The notes under the pieces are model-generated. The model saw nothing but the letters and a program-made list of their open reading frames with translations, was not told the origin of the DNA and did no database searches. From assembly GCA_902464345.1 (NCBI GenBank), contig CABQJA010000138.1, forward strand, positions 1 through 6,235: DNA of 6,235 bases. The letters are read 5' to 3'. Source of the stretch: an uncultured Clostridium sp. GTDB taxonomy: Bacteria > Bacillota > Clostridia > Lachnospirales > Lachnospiraceae. Shown in pieces: positions 1-6,235 of the stretch (position 1 is the stretch's first letter; every line of letters starts with the position of its first letter). The position numbers and the translations under genes are program-made.

Positions 1-15
1 GGAAAGAAGTCCGGA

Positions 16-1386
16 ATGAAGGATCTGACAGTTGGAAAACCATTCCGTTGTATTATGGAGTTCTGGCTTCCGGTCTTTCTGGGAACATTGTTTCAGCAGT
101 TTTATAATATGGTAGACACAATGATCGTCGGGAAATATCTGGGATTGAATCAACTGGCGGGTGTCGGAGTTACCGGTTCTTTGTCCTTCCTGGTAATCGG
201 ATTCTGTATCGGAATCTGCAGTGGATTTGCAATCCCGGTAGCACAGGCATTTGGAGCAAAGGATGAGAAGGGATTACGCCGTTATGTGACAAACAGTGTA
301 TGGTACTGTATTGTATTGTCGGTAATCCTGACTATTGCTACGGTGATTTTATGCCGGAAGATGCTGGTCTGGATGAATACACCGGAGGAAGCGTTTGAGT
401 ATGCTTACTGGTATATTGTTATTATATTTGCAGGAATTCCGTTTACCGTTCTTTATAATATGGTATCCGGTGTTTTCAGAGCTCTGGGTGACAGTAAGTC
501 GCCGGTTGTATTTCTGATCATTTCTTCGGTATTAAATATAGGATTAGATTTCCTGTTTATTCCCGGCATCGGTATGGGAGTTGAAGGTGCGGCGATCGCA
601 ACCATTATTGCACAGGCTGTATCCGGAATTGTCAGCCTGATTTATATGATTCGGAAATTCACTATCTTAAAGACAGAGAAAGAGGACTGGAAACCATCCG
701 CAGCATATCTGAAGACATTAACGATCGTCGGGATTCCGATGGGATTGCAGTATTCCATTACCGCAATCGGCTCCATTGTCCTTCAGACGGCCGTAAACTC
801 ATTCGGAGAGATTGCGGTAGCCGGTGTTGCTGCCGCCAATAAGGTGTATGCTCTGATTTCCTGTCCGCTGGAGGCGATGGGAAATACCATGGCAACCTAT
901 GCAGGACAGAATATGGGAGCAAATCGTCTGGACCGGATCAGCAAGGGTCTTTATCAGGCAACGTTGGCATGTATTATATTATCGGTTGTGACATTTGGAC
1001 TGGTCGTATTGTTTGGTAACCAGATGTCTATGCTGTTTATTGATAAGGATGAGCTTGAGGCGCTGGCATTTGCTTATAAATATACATTGATCTCAACGGC
1101 CGGATTTCCATTGCTTACGTTTGTGCTGACTGTCCGGTTCACGATTCAGGGAATGGGCTTCTCCGCATTTGCCATGACGGCCGGTGTGCTGGAAATGGTG
1201 GCGCGGTGCTTTGCGGCACTGATCCTGCCGGAGCATTTTGGTTTTACCAGTGTATGTCTGGCGAATGCTTGTGCGTGGATCGCAGCAGATCTGTTCCTGA
1301 TTCCGGCGTTCTTCTATTGTAAGAGAAAGCTGGAAAGAAAAAGTCTGTTTCCTATTGATTCTGCCTATGGGAAAAGGGTATACTAA
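16..1386 (+). CDS. MATE family efflux transporter
   Basis: This is an inner-membrane multidrug and toxic-compound exporter of the MATE family, which uses a Na+ or H+ gradient to expel organic cations and other compounds; the substrate cannot be read from sequence. The 456 residues fit the usual 440-460 and give about twelve hydrophobic segments in two homologous halves (roughly 12-213 and 235-436), joined by a charged linker near 214-232. Family-like motifs are FQQFYNMVDTMIVGKYLG (26-43), the VFRALGDSKSP loop (153-163) and, in the second half, ATYAGQNMGANR (293-304). It begins KDLTVGKP, the common amino end of clostridial MATE proteins, which supports the ATG at 16, but the frame is open back to base 1 and only a weak GGAAAG (1-6) could serve as ribosome binding site, so an upstream start outside the window is possible. 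It ends in TAA, and no convincing terminator separates it from the flavodiiron gene 60 bases downstream. The family call is very secure. Confidence 0.95.
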   Translation: MKDLTVGKPFRCIMEFWLPVFLGTLFQQFYNMVDTMIVGKYLGLNQLAGVGVTGSLSFLVIGFCIGICSGFAIPVAQAFGAKDEKGLRRYVTNSVWYCIVLSVILTIATVILCRKMLVWMNTPEEAFEYAYWYIVIIFAGIPFTVLYNMVSGVFRALGDSKSPVVFLIISSVLNIGLDFLFIPGIGMGVEGAAIATIIAQAVSGIVSLIYMIRKFTILKTEKEDWKPSAAYLKTLTIVGIPMGLQYSITAIGSIVLQTAVNSFGEIAVAGVAAANKVYALISCPLEAMGNTMATYAGQNMGANRLDRISKGLYQATLACIILSVVTFGLVVLFGNQMSMLFIDKDELEALAFAYKYTLISTAGFPLLTFVLTVRFTIQGMGFSAFAMTAGVLEMVARCFAALILPEHFGFTSVCLANACAWIAADLFLIPAFFYCKRKLERKSLFPIDSAYGKRVY

Positions 1387-1431
1387 ATCTGGGCTGTAAA
1401 GCAGTCGGCAGATGACAAAAGCAGAATCCAC

Positions 1432-1438
1432 AAGGAGG
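1432..1438 (+). promoter_or_regulatory. Ribosome binding site of the flavodiiron gene
   Basis: AAGGAGG lies 8 bases before the ATG at 1447, a near-perfect match to the anti-Shine-Dalgarno sequence at ideal spacing. It fixes the start of the flavodiiron protein and predicts efficient translation. I see no matching -35/-10 pair in the 60-base gap, so the message probably continues from the MATE gene or an upstream promoter. Confidence 0.85.
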
Positions 1439-1446
1439 ACATCAGG

Positions 1447-2619
1447 ATGGGTAATACGCAGGTTACAATTTCAGATAGCATATTATATGTTGGTGTAGAA
1501 GATACGGAGATTGATCTGTTTGAGAGTCAGTATCCGGTACCGCAGGGTGTGACGTATAATTCATATGTGATCGCAGATGAAAAGGTCGCAGTTATGGATA
1601 CCGTAGATGCCAGAAAGACAGAGGAATGGCTTCAGAATCTGGAGCAGGTGCTGAATGGCAGAACACCGGATTATCTGGTTATCTCGCATCTCGAGCCGGA
1701 TCATTCCGGTAGTATTGAGGCAATCGCCGGGAAATATCCGGAGATGAAGCTGGTAGGAAACGCAAAGATTTTCGCAATGCTTCCACAGTTTATAACCATG
1801 GATGTGACAGATCGTCAGGTGGTAGTGACAGAACAGGATACCCTGAATCTGGGCAGTCATATTCTTCACTTTGTATTTGCACCGATGGTACACTGGCCGG
1901 AGGTTATGGTAGAGTATGAGGAGACAGAAAAGGTGTTGTTTTCTGCAGATGCATTCGGACGGTTCGGTGATTCGGATGCTGAGACAGACTGGGATGCTGA
2001 GGCAAGAAGATATTATATAAATATTGTCGGTAAATACGGTGGACCGGTTACCACATTGTTAAAGAAGGCGGCAGGTCTGGATATCCGGACGATTTGTCCG
2101 TTGCATGGACCGGTTCTGACCGGTGATTTATCACATTACATAGAAAAGTATCAGACATGGGCATCTTACCGGCCGGAAGAAAAGGGAATCCTGATTGCAT
2201 ATGCGTCTATTCATGGTAATACGGAGATCGCAGCGAAAAAGATGGCTTCCATTCTGGAGGAAAAGGGTGCAGAGAATGTGGTTCTTTATGATCTGGCACG
2301 GGCAGATGTGGCGGCCGTTGTAGCAGATGCGTTCCGGTATGACAGAATGATTCTGGCAGCAGCCAGCTATGATGCAGGGGTATTTCCTTGTATGGAGACG
2401 TTCTTAAATCATTTGAAAGCAAAGGCATATCAGAAACGGACCGTGGGACTGATCGAAAACGGTTCCTGGGCACCGTCTGCAGGCAGAGTGATGAAGAAAG
2501 CTCTGGAGGAATGCAAAGAGATTGAAATCGTAGAACCGATGGTTACGATCAAATCTACTTTAAAAACAGAAAATCTGCCGCAGCTTTCCGCATTGGCAGA
2601 TGTAATTCTGAATAAATAA
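1447..2619 (+). CDS. fprA: Flavodiiron protein (FprA family A-type flavoprotein)
   Basis: This is a cytoplasmic flavodiiron protein that reduces O2 to water and/or NO to N2O, normally taking electrons from rubredoxin or a related carrier; it serves as an O2/NO defence in anaerobes. Residues 1-245 form the metallo-beta-lactamase-like diiron domain. The ligand set is complete: H81, E83 and D85 in HLEPDHSGS, H149 in MVHWPEVM, D168 in FSADAFG and H220 in CPLHGP, with the 62- and 18-residue spacings typical of the family. Residues from about 247 form the flavodoxin domain: the phosphate-binding loop YASIHGNTE (252-260), the isoalloxazine-side loop AASYDAGVFP (305-314) and ENGSWAPSAG (337-346). At 390 residues it has the two-domain core only, with no fused rubredoxin or flavin reductase, so a separate redox partner must exist elsewhere. 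The D168-H220 interval is shorter than I recall for Desulfovibrio ROO. O2 versus NO preference cannot be settled from sequence. The adjacent MATE gene lies upstream on the same strand. Confidence 0.96.
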   Translation: MGNTQVTISDSILYVGVEDTEIDLFESQYPVPQGVTYNSYVIADEKVAVMDTVDARKTEEWLQNLEQVLNGRTPDYLVISHLEPDHSGSIEAIAGKYPEMKLVGNAKIFAMLPQFITMDVTDRQVVVTEQDTLNLGSHILHFVFAPMVHWPEVMVEYEETEKVLFSADAFGRFGDSDAETDWDAEARRYYINIVGKYGGPVTTLLKKAAGLDIRTICPLHGPVLTGDLSHYIEKYQTWASYRPEEKGILIAYASIHGNTEIAAKKMASILEEKGAENVVLYDLARADVAAVVADAFRYDRMILAAASYDAGVFPCMETFLNHLKAKAYQKRTVGLIENGSWAPSAGRVMKKALEECKEIEIVEPMVTIKSTLKTENLPQLSALADVILNK

Positions 2620-2643
2620 TCATTGGAAATGAGCGAGACGATA

Positions 2644-3441
2644 TTAGCCGGAGAAGGTGGGATTGAAGTTACGTCCCAGGGGTTCTCCTGACTGAATACA
2701 GGTCAACAGCTCAGAAATCAATGCAAGGGCAACCGGTTTGGCTTCGTCATATTTCATGCGGAGAATCCGGTTGCTTTCTTTATATTCCGGCTGTGGTTCC
2801 GGAGTAATGACCATACCTGCGATGTTATTGTATTTGCCAAGTAACCGCAAGATGAAGAACAGAAACCGCTTGAGCGGATGATTGTTTCGCATCCGAAGGG
2901 CATCATTGCAAAGCTTCATGGTGTAGACCGCACTGCGGATCTGTTTGCCGGTGGTTTTACCGTAAAATTGTCTTACAACCATGGCATTTTCCGGATTGAT
3001 CTTAATCGAACCTGTCACCAAATAATTCGGTGGCAGATGATCCTCCTCAACGATCAGATGCCGTTCAAAGGCACCTTCAATCGCACAATGGTTCTTGTGC
3101 TCATATCGTACCAGACTTTCGATATAAGGATGACAGGACAGGTCCAGTGCATAATGGCAGGCAACGCCGGTAATGTAGGCAATCGCTGCACCACGGTTTC
3201 TTCTGCTACGAATCGTGCGAAGTGCCGCTTGGAAAAACTTACGCCCCTTCCAGTCATGAATCTGATATCCAAGGGTATTTACATAATTATGGTAAAAGGG
3301 ATGATAAAAAAATAAAATATCCGGTCCCTGAAGCCCCAGATCAAAGAGTTCCCGATATCGAAGTGCGTATGTGCGCGCCGGTTCCGGCAAAGACATACAT
3401 AATTCCTTTCCAAATCGATAATGTGCATAAAGTGATGGCAT
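2644..3441 (-). CDS. Zinc-dependent phospholipase C-like protein
   Basis: This 265-residue protein resembles the zinc-dependent phospholipase C / S1-P1 nuclease fold seen in clostridial alpha-toxin and Bacillus cereus PC-PLC. Candidate metal ligands lie in the expected order: H7 near the amino end, D41 in LQGPDILFFYHP (37-48), H96, D100 and H104 in ACHYALDLSCHPYI (94-107), then E122 and H128 in IEGAFERHL (121-129). Unlike the secreted toxins it has no signal peptide and no carboxyl-terminal lipid-binding PLAT domain, so it is probably intracellular; true phospholipase activity is unproven and family members of this type are usually annotated only by domain. The start at 3441 is supported by AAAGGA 6 bases upstream and by a near-consensus promoter. 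It is transcribed opposite to both neighbours, converging on the flavodiiron gene (24-base gap) and diverging from sbcD, so it is probably monocistronic. The family call is good; the substrate is unknown. Confidence 0.85.
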   Translation of the reverse strand: MPSLYAHYRFGKELCMSLPEPARTYALRYRELFDLGLQGPDILFFYHPFYHNYVNTLGYQIHDWKGRKFFQAALRTIRSRRNRGAAIAYITGVACHYALDLSCHPYIESLVRYEHKNHCAIEGAFERHLIVEEDHLPPNYLVTGSIKINPENAMVVRQFYGKTTGKQIRSAVYTMKLCNDALRMRNNHPLKRFLFFILRLLGKYNNIAGMVITPEPQPEYKESNRILRMKYDEAKPVALALISELLTCIQSGEPLGRNFNPTFSG

Positions 3442-3447
3442 ACTATA

Positions 3448-3453
3448 TCCTTT
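3448..3453 (-). promoter_or_regulatory. Ribosome binding site of the phospholipase C-like gene
   Basis: Read on the minus strand this is AAAGGA, 6 bases before the ATG that ends at 3441. It is a moderate Shine-Dalgarno match at good spacing and supports the chosen start. Confidence 0.65.
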
Positions 3454-3485
3454 CTATAAGCCGACTCCTCAATTGAAACACCCCT

Positions 3486-3514
3486 ATTCTATAGGAAACA
3501 AATTAAAATGTCAA
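3486..3514 (-). promoter_or_regulatory. Sigma-A promoter of the phospholipase C-like gene
   Basis: On the minus strand a perfect -35 TTGACA (3509-3514) is followed after exactly 17 bases by TAGAAT (-10, 3486-3491), one mismatch from TATAAT. The spacer is AT-rich. Transcription would start near 3479, giving a leader of about 38 bases that carries the AAAGGA ribosome binding site. This is the strongest promoter in the window and suggests housekeeping-type expression. A short inverted repeat, CCTAT-TCT-ATAGG (3483-3495), overlaps the -10 and might be an operator, though it may be chance. The call is seen in sequence; the start point is inferred. Confidence 0.8.
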
Positions 3515-3538
3515 ATCGCGCGTCCTGCACTGCTGCCT

Positions 3539-3565
3539 GTATCGGGGACGGTGAATGCGTATCGG
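3539..3565 (+). repeat. Two direct copies of GTATCGG, 20 bases apart
   Basis: GTATCGG occurs at 3539-3545 and again at 3559-3565. The repeat unit spacing of 20 bases is close to two helical turns, placing both copies on the same face of the DNA. They lie just upstream of the inferred -35 of the sbcD promoter, a position where an activator could bind. Each copy also overlaps the bulged inverted repeat. The repeat is exact but only 7 bases long, so chance is a real alternative. Confidence 0.4.
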
Positions 3566-3580
3566 TACTTTGCAGTCCCC
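3544..3580. repeat. Bulged inverted repeat in the divergent intergenic region
   Basis: GGGGAC (3544-3549) and GTCCCC (3575-3580) are perfect 6-base complements. The interval can pair further: TGC (3556-3558) with GCA (3572-3574) and GTA (3559-3561) with TAC (3566-3568), closing a TCGG loop, with a 6-base bulge on one side and 3 bases on the other. The result is a 12-pair imperfect hairpin of a style seen in REP-like elements and IS200/IS605 ends, but nothing else marks it as mobile. It lies between the two inferred promoters, and its right arm falls inside the -35/-10 spacer of the rightward promoter, so it could also be an operator. No transposase gene is in the window. The structure is seen; the role is unknown. 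Confidence 0.5.
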
Positions 3581-3597
3581 TCATTTTATGCTAGACT
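3570..3597 (+). promoter_or_regulatory. Likely promoter of sbcD-sbcC
   Basis: TTGCAG (3570-3575, -35) and TAGACT (3592-3597, -10) are separated by 16 bases, and the -10 is preceded by TGC, giving an extended -10 (TGn) motif. Transcription would start near 3604, leaving a leader of about 58 bases before the sbcD ATG. The -35 matches 4 of 6 consensus bases, so strength is probably moderate. I looked for a Gram-positive LexA-type box (GAAC...GTTC) here and saw none, so SOS control is not supported. Confidence 0.5.
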
Positions 3598-3643
3598 GAA
3601 AAGCAGGATAACAAACAGAGTGAAAAGCAGAAGAACCGTAGAA

Positions 3644-3649
3644 AAGGAG
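3644..3649 (+). promoter_or_regulatory. Ribosome binding site that decides the sbcD start
   Basis: AAGGAG lies 12 bases before the ATG at 3662, slightly long but workable spacing. It is the only good Shine-Dalgarno sequence in this reading frame upstream of the conserved SbcD amino end, and it argues against the longer frame that opens at 3473. Confidence 0.65.
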
Positions 3650-3661
3650 AGTATAACAGCC

Positions 3662-4849
3662 ATGAAGATTGCACATATTTCGGATCTGCATATCGGCAAG
3701 TATCTAAAAGGCTATAGTCTGGCAGAGGATCAGCGTTATATTTTGAAACAGATCATAGAAGTGATGAAAGAGGAGGCACCGGATGTATTGCTGATTGCCG
3801 GTGATATTTATGATAAAGCAGCACCATCCGGAGAGGCATTTTCTTTATTTGATGAGTTTCTGGGGGATCTGGACGAGTTGCCAAAGCAGCTTCCGGTACT
3901 GATTATCGCAGGAAATCATGATTCCCCGGAGCGACTGGACTTTGCTTCCGGTTTTCTGGAGCGGCACCATATATACATATCGACCATGCCGCCGCAGGCG
4001 CAGGATGAGTTTCTGAAAAAGGTCAGTCTGGAGGATGAATACGGACCGGTAAATTTTTATCTGCTTCCGTTTACAAAGCCGGGTGATCTGCGAGGACGGT
4101 TATTGCAGGATGGCGAGGAGATCCGGACCTATCAGGAGGCAGTTCAGTTTCTGTTAGATCGGGAGTCTGTAGACCGGACACAGAGAAATGTAATCGTTTC
4201 TCATCAGTTTTATCAGGGAAGCGGGAGCAAGACAGAGGTATGTGATTCTGAGCTTGCACGACTGCAGGTTGGCGGACTGGAGGTCATTGACAGTGGAATT
4301 TTGCAGCAGTTTGATTATGCGGCACTGGGACATATTCATGGCGCACAGCAGGTGGGAAAACCATGGATCCGTTATTCCGGGACACCACTGAAATATTCGG
4401 TCAGTGAATGCAATCATAAAAAAGGGATTACCATGGTAACATTAGCAGATAAGGAAACCAGCCCTGAAATTCGTCAGATTCCGTTAAAGCCGTTGCGGGA
4501 TGTACAGAAAGTGACCGGAACATTAGAGGAGATTATCCAGATGGCGGCACAGGGAGAAGGAGATCTGGCAGAGGATTATGTCAGTGTCACGCTGACGGAT
4601 GATACGGAGATTTACCGGCCGAAGGAGCAGCTGGAGCAATATCTGCACCGATTACTGGAGCTACAGCTGGAGTGCATGCGGATGAAGCTGGAAACAGAGG
4701 AGGCTGAGGATGAGAAGATCCGGGAGCTGGTGCCGCAGGAGGCATTTGCAGTATTTTTTGAGAAGATGACCGGCAGACCGATGCATGAGGAGGAACGGAC
4801 AGTGTTTGATCGCATCTGTCTGGAAGCGGCAAAGGAGGTACAGGAATGA
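3662..4849 (+). CDS. sbcD: Exonuclease SbcCD, nuclease subunit SbcD
   Basis: SbcD is the Mn2+-dependent calcineurin-like phosphoesterase of the SbcCD complex (bacterial Mre11), which cleaves hairpins and trims DNA double-strand ends using ATP hydrolysis by SbcC. The 395 residues match the usual length. All core phosphoesterase motifs are present: D8 and H10 in SDLHIG, D48 in IAGDIYD, N85-H86 in AGNHDSPERLDF (83-94), H181 in VSHQF, and H224/H226 in LGHIHG, followed by YSGTPLKYS (238-246). A carboxyl-terminal capping region (from about 265) ends in the acidic, helical stretch expected to contact SbcC. I chose ATG 3662 because MKIAHISDLH is the canonical SbcD amino end; the frame can be opened at 3473, but that would add 63 residues without family resemblance, encoded over the intergenic promoter region. 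The stop overlaps sbcC by four bases (ATGA), implying translational coupling. The identification is secure. Confidence 0.96.
   Translation: MKIAHISDLHIGKYLKGYSLAEDQRYILKQIIEVMKEEAPDVLLIAGDIYDKAAPSGEAFSLFDEFLGDLDELPKQLPVLIIAGNHDSPERLDFASGFLERHHIYISTMPPQAQDEFLKKVSLEDEYGPVNFYLLPFTKPGDLRGRLLQDGEEIRTYQEAVQFLLDRESVDRTQRNVIVSHQFYQGSGSKTEVCDSELARLQVGGLEVIDSGILQQFDYAALGHIHGAQQVGKPWIRYSGTPLKYSVSECNHKKGITMVTLADKETSPEIRQIPLKPLRDVQKVTGTLEEIIQMAAQGEGDLAEDYVSVTLTDDTEIYRPKEQLEQYLHRLLELQLECMRMKLETEEAEDEKIRELVPQEAFAVFFEKMTGRPMHEEERTVFDRICLEAAKEVQE
4832..4838 (+). promoter_or_regulatory. Ribosome binding site of sbcC inside sbcD
   Basis: AAGGAGG lies within the last codons of sbcD, 7 bases before the sbcC ATG at 4846. 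It is close to ideal and, together with the ATGA stop/start overlap, supports coupled translation giving balanced amounts of the two subunits. Confidence 0.85.
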
Positions 4850-6235
4850 AAATCAATCGGCTTATATTATCGGCATTTGGTTCCTTTTCCGGCGAGGAAA
4901 TCATTGATTTTCGCGGAGTACAGGGAGAGCTGTTTCTGATTTCCGGAGATACCGGTGCAGGGAAAACGACGATTCTGGATGCGATCAGTTATGCATTGTT
5001 TGAGGAAACCAGCGGCAGAGTCCGGGATGGCGGCATGATGCGGAGCCAGTATGCGGATGCGGATACACCGACCTATGTAAAGCTGGAGTTTGAATACCGG
5101 GGAGAGACCTATGTCATTAAGCGAAATCCTACCTATAAGCGGCAGAGCAAGCGGCGGAATCAGGATGGTAACTATGCACTGACAGAGGAGAAGGCGGGTG
5201 TGGAGCTGCAGCTGCCGGATGGCACTATGTATCGCGGCAAAAAGCAGGAGATCAACCGTAAAATCATAGAAATAATCGGAATTACAGCCAAGCAGTTTTC
5301 TTCAATCGTAATGATCGCACAGGGAAAATTTACGCAGCTGCTATTTGCATCATCAAAGGAACGAAAGGAGATTTTTAAGGAGCTTTTTGATACAGAGATT
5401 TATGCCAGAATTCAGGATCGGCTGCAGGAGCAGGCAAAAACTTCTACAGAGAAGCTGAAGGTATTTAACATGCAGTATCAGGCCTATATGCGGGGCATTC
5501 TGTTGCCGGATGAATATGAGAGAACATCGGAGTGGGAGTCCGTCCTGCAATATGAGACCATGGATCGTACGGAGCTGGTTGAGGGAATGCTGGAAGAAAT
5601 CCGTCAGCAATCCGGGCAGCAGGCGAAGAAGGACAGGAAAGTACAGGAGGCAGCGAAGGAGCAGGTTGCACAGATAAAGGTGAGATTATCCCAGGCAGAA
5701 CAGGAGCTGAAATGGATCCGGCAGAGAGAGCAGTTGCAAAAGCAGTTAGAGGAGCTGGAACTTCAGAGGCCGCAGGAGGATGAGAAGGTTATCCGGATTC
5801 ATGCTGCTGAACGGGCCAGACAGGTAGAACCGGACTATCATGCGTGGCAGGCGAAACAACAGGAACAGAAGCAGTGTGTGCAGGAGCTGGAGGCCACAGA
5901 GCAGTTACGGAAGCAGCAGGAGCAGATCAGAGAACAGACAGCACTTACAGTCGGGCAGGTAAAGGAAGAAGGGATGGCGGCTTCGGAACAGCTGACACCG
6001 GAGATCCGGCAGCTGGAGGAAAACTTGCAGCAATACGAACAGCTTCAGGGATTGCAGACAGCACTTCAAACGGATAGTCGGACTATGCAGGAGCTAAAAC
6101 AGCAGCAGGAGCTGACAGCGGCAAAACAGGTAGAGACAGATACACGGATACAGAGGTTAAAGACGCAGAAGCAGGAGCTTTCGGTTCTGGTGAATGGATA
6201 TGAGGCGGCAAATCAGATGGAGCAGGCGGCAGGAC
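4846..6235 (+). CDS. sbcC: Exonuclease SbcCD, ATPase subunit SbcC (partial, runs off the right edge)
   Basis: SbcC is the Rad50/SMC-like ATPase that clamps DNA and drives the SbcD nuclease. About 463 residues are in the window with no stop; the family is usually around 1,000 residues or more, so more than half is missing. The amino end MKINRLILSAFGSF is typical. Walker A is GDTGAGKTT (34-42), followed by ILDAISYALF. The Q-loop region QFSSIVMIAQGKF (150-162) is followed by LLFASSKERKEIFKELF, a characteristic SbcC stretch. From roughly residue 185 the sequence is highly charged, glutamine-rich and helical, the ascending arm of the long coiled coil. The CxxC zinc hook, descending arm, signature motif and Walker B lie beyond the window. 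The frame is intact throughout, with no sign of a frameshift. It overlaps sbcD by four bases and is co-transcribed with it. Confidence 0.95.
   Translation, partial: MKINRLILSAFGSFSGEEIIDFRGVQGELFLISGDTGAGKTTILDAISYALFEETSGRVRDGGMMRSQYADADTPTYVKLEFEYRGETYVIKRNPTYKRQSKRRNQDGNYALTEEKAGVELQLPDGTMYRGKKQEINRKIIEIIGITAKQFSSIVMIAQGKFTQLLFASSKERKEIFKELFDTEIYARIQDRLQEQAKTSTEKLKVFNMQYQAYMRGILLPDEYERTSEWESVLQYETMDRTELVEGMLEEIRQQSGQQAKKDRKVQEAAKEQVAQIKVRLSQAEQELKWIRQREQLQKQLEELELQRPQEDEKVIRIHAAERARQVEPDYHAWQAKQQEQKQCVQELEATEQLRKQQEQIREQTALTVGQVKEEGMAASEQLTPEIRQLEENLQQYEQLQGLQTALQTDSRTMQELKQQQELTAAKQVETDTRIQRLKTQKQELSVLVNGYEAANQMEQAAG

Noticed and set aside
1388..1412. TCTG...CAGA / CTG...CAG short complementary segments after the MATE stop
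   Set aside because: The stems are 3-4 bases with mismatches and no T-run follows, so they do not support a terminator.
1093..1431. 112-residue minus-strand open frame under the end of the MATE gene
   Set aside because: It is antisense to a secure membrane-protein gene, has no recognisable motif, and its composition resembles a reverse reading rather than a protein.
2620..2632. TCATT-GGA-AATGA hairpin as an intrinsic terminator
   Set aside because: The stem is only 5 pairs and mostly A/T. The T-rich tail exists only for the leftward transcript and is interrupted, so it falls short of a supported terminator.
2878..3315. 145-residue plus-strand open frame inside the phospholipase-like gene
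   Set aside because: It lies antisense within a well-supported gene, has no recognisable domain and no good ribosome binding site; it is a shadow frame.
3620..3622. GTG as an alternative sbcD start
   Set aside because: It is in frame but has no Shine-Dalgarno sequence before it and would add 14 residues not typical of SbcD; ATG 3662 fits the family and the ribosome binding site.
5844..6077. 77-residue open frame inside sbcC
   Set aside because: It overlaps the coiled-coil coding region in another frame; its Gly/Ala/Thr-rich composition is what a shifted reading of CAG/GAG-rich DNA gives.
5840..6235. CAG/GAG-rich stretch as a tandem repeat or low-complexity insertion
   Set aside because: There is no regular period. 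The Gln/Glu/Leu pattern is what an SbcC coiled-coil arm looks like and it stays in frame with sbcC.

Overview
The window looks like a chromosomal stretch from an anaerobic Firmicute of the class Clostridia, most likely Lachnospiraceae. This rests on protein flavour (a clostridial FprA-type flavodiiron protein, a signal-peptide-free zinc-dependent phospholipase C-like protein, SbcD/SbcC of Gram-positive type), strong AAGGAGG-like ribosome binding sites, and a moderate base composition (roughly mid-40s percent G+C by eye). The genus is not determinable from what I can see. There are no tRNA or rRNA genes, CRISPR arrays, insertion sequences or phage genes.

Layout. Positions 16-1386 (+) encode a MATE-family multidrug/Na+ antiporter; its reading frame is open to the left edge, so the start is probable but not proven. 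Positions 1447-2619 (+) encode a flavodiiron protein (FprA family) with all diiron ligands and a flavodoxin domain, preceded by an excellent ribosome binding site 60 bases after the MATE gene; the two are probably co-transcribed. Positions 2644-3441 (-) encode a zinc-dependent phospholipase C-like protein, convergent with fprA and only 24 bases from it. A 220-base divergent intergenic region (3442-3661) holds a near-consensus sigma-A promoter for the phospholipase-like gene, a plausible extended -10 promoter for the rightward genes, a bulged GGGGAC/GTCCCC hairpin and a 7-base direct repeat at 20-base spacing. Positions 3662-4849 (+) encode SbcD, the nuclease subunit of the SbcCD (Mre11-Rad50 type) DNA end-processing complex. 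Its stop overlaps the start of sbcC (4846 to beyond 6235), the ATPase/coiled-coil subunit, cut by the right edge after about 463 residues.

Functional reading. sbcD and sbcC are a translationally coupled pair whose products form one complex that opens hairpins and processes DNA ends. The flavodiiron protein detoxifies O2 and/or NO in anaerobes; its adjacency to a MATE exporter may be a stress-related pairing but could be incidental. The phospholipase-like gene stands alone as its own transcription unit. I see no clear evidence of a previously undescribed system. The coding content is ordinary, and the part most worth a second look is the 220-base divergent regulatory region.
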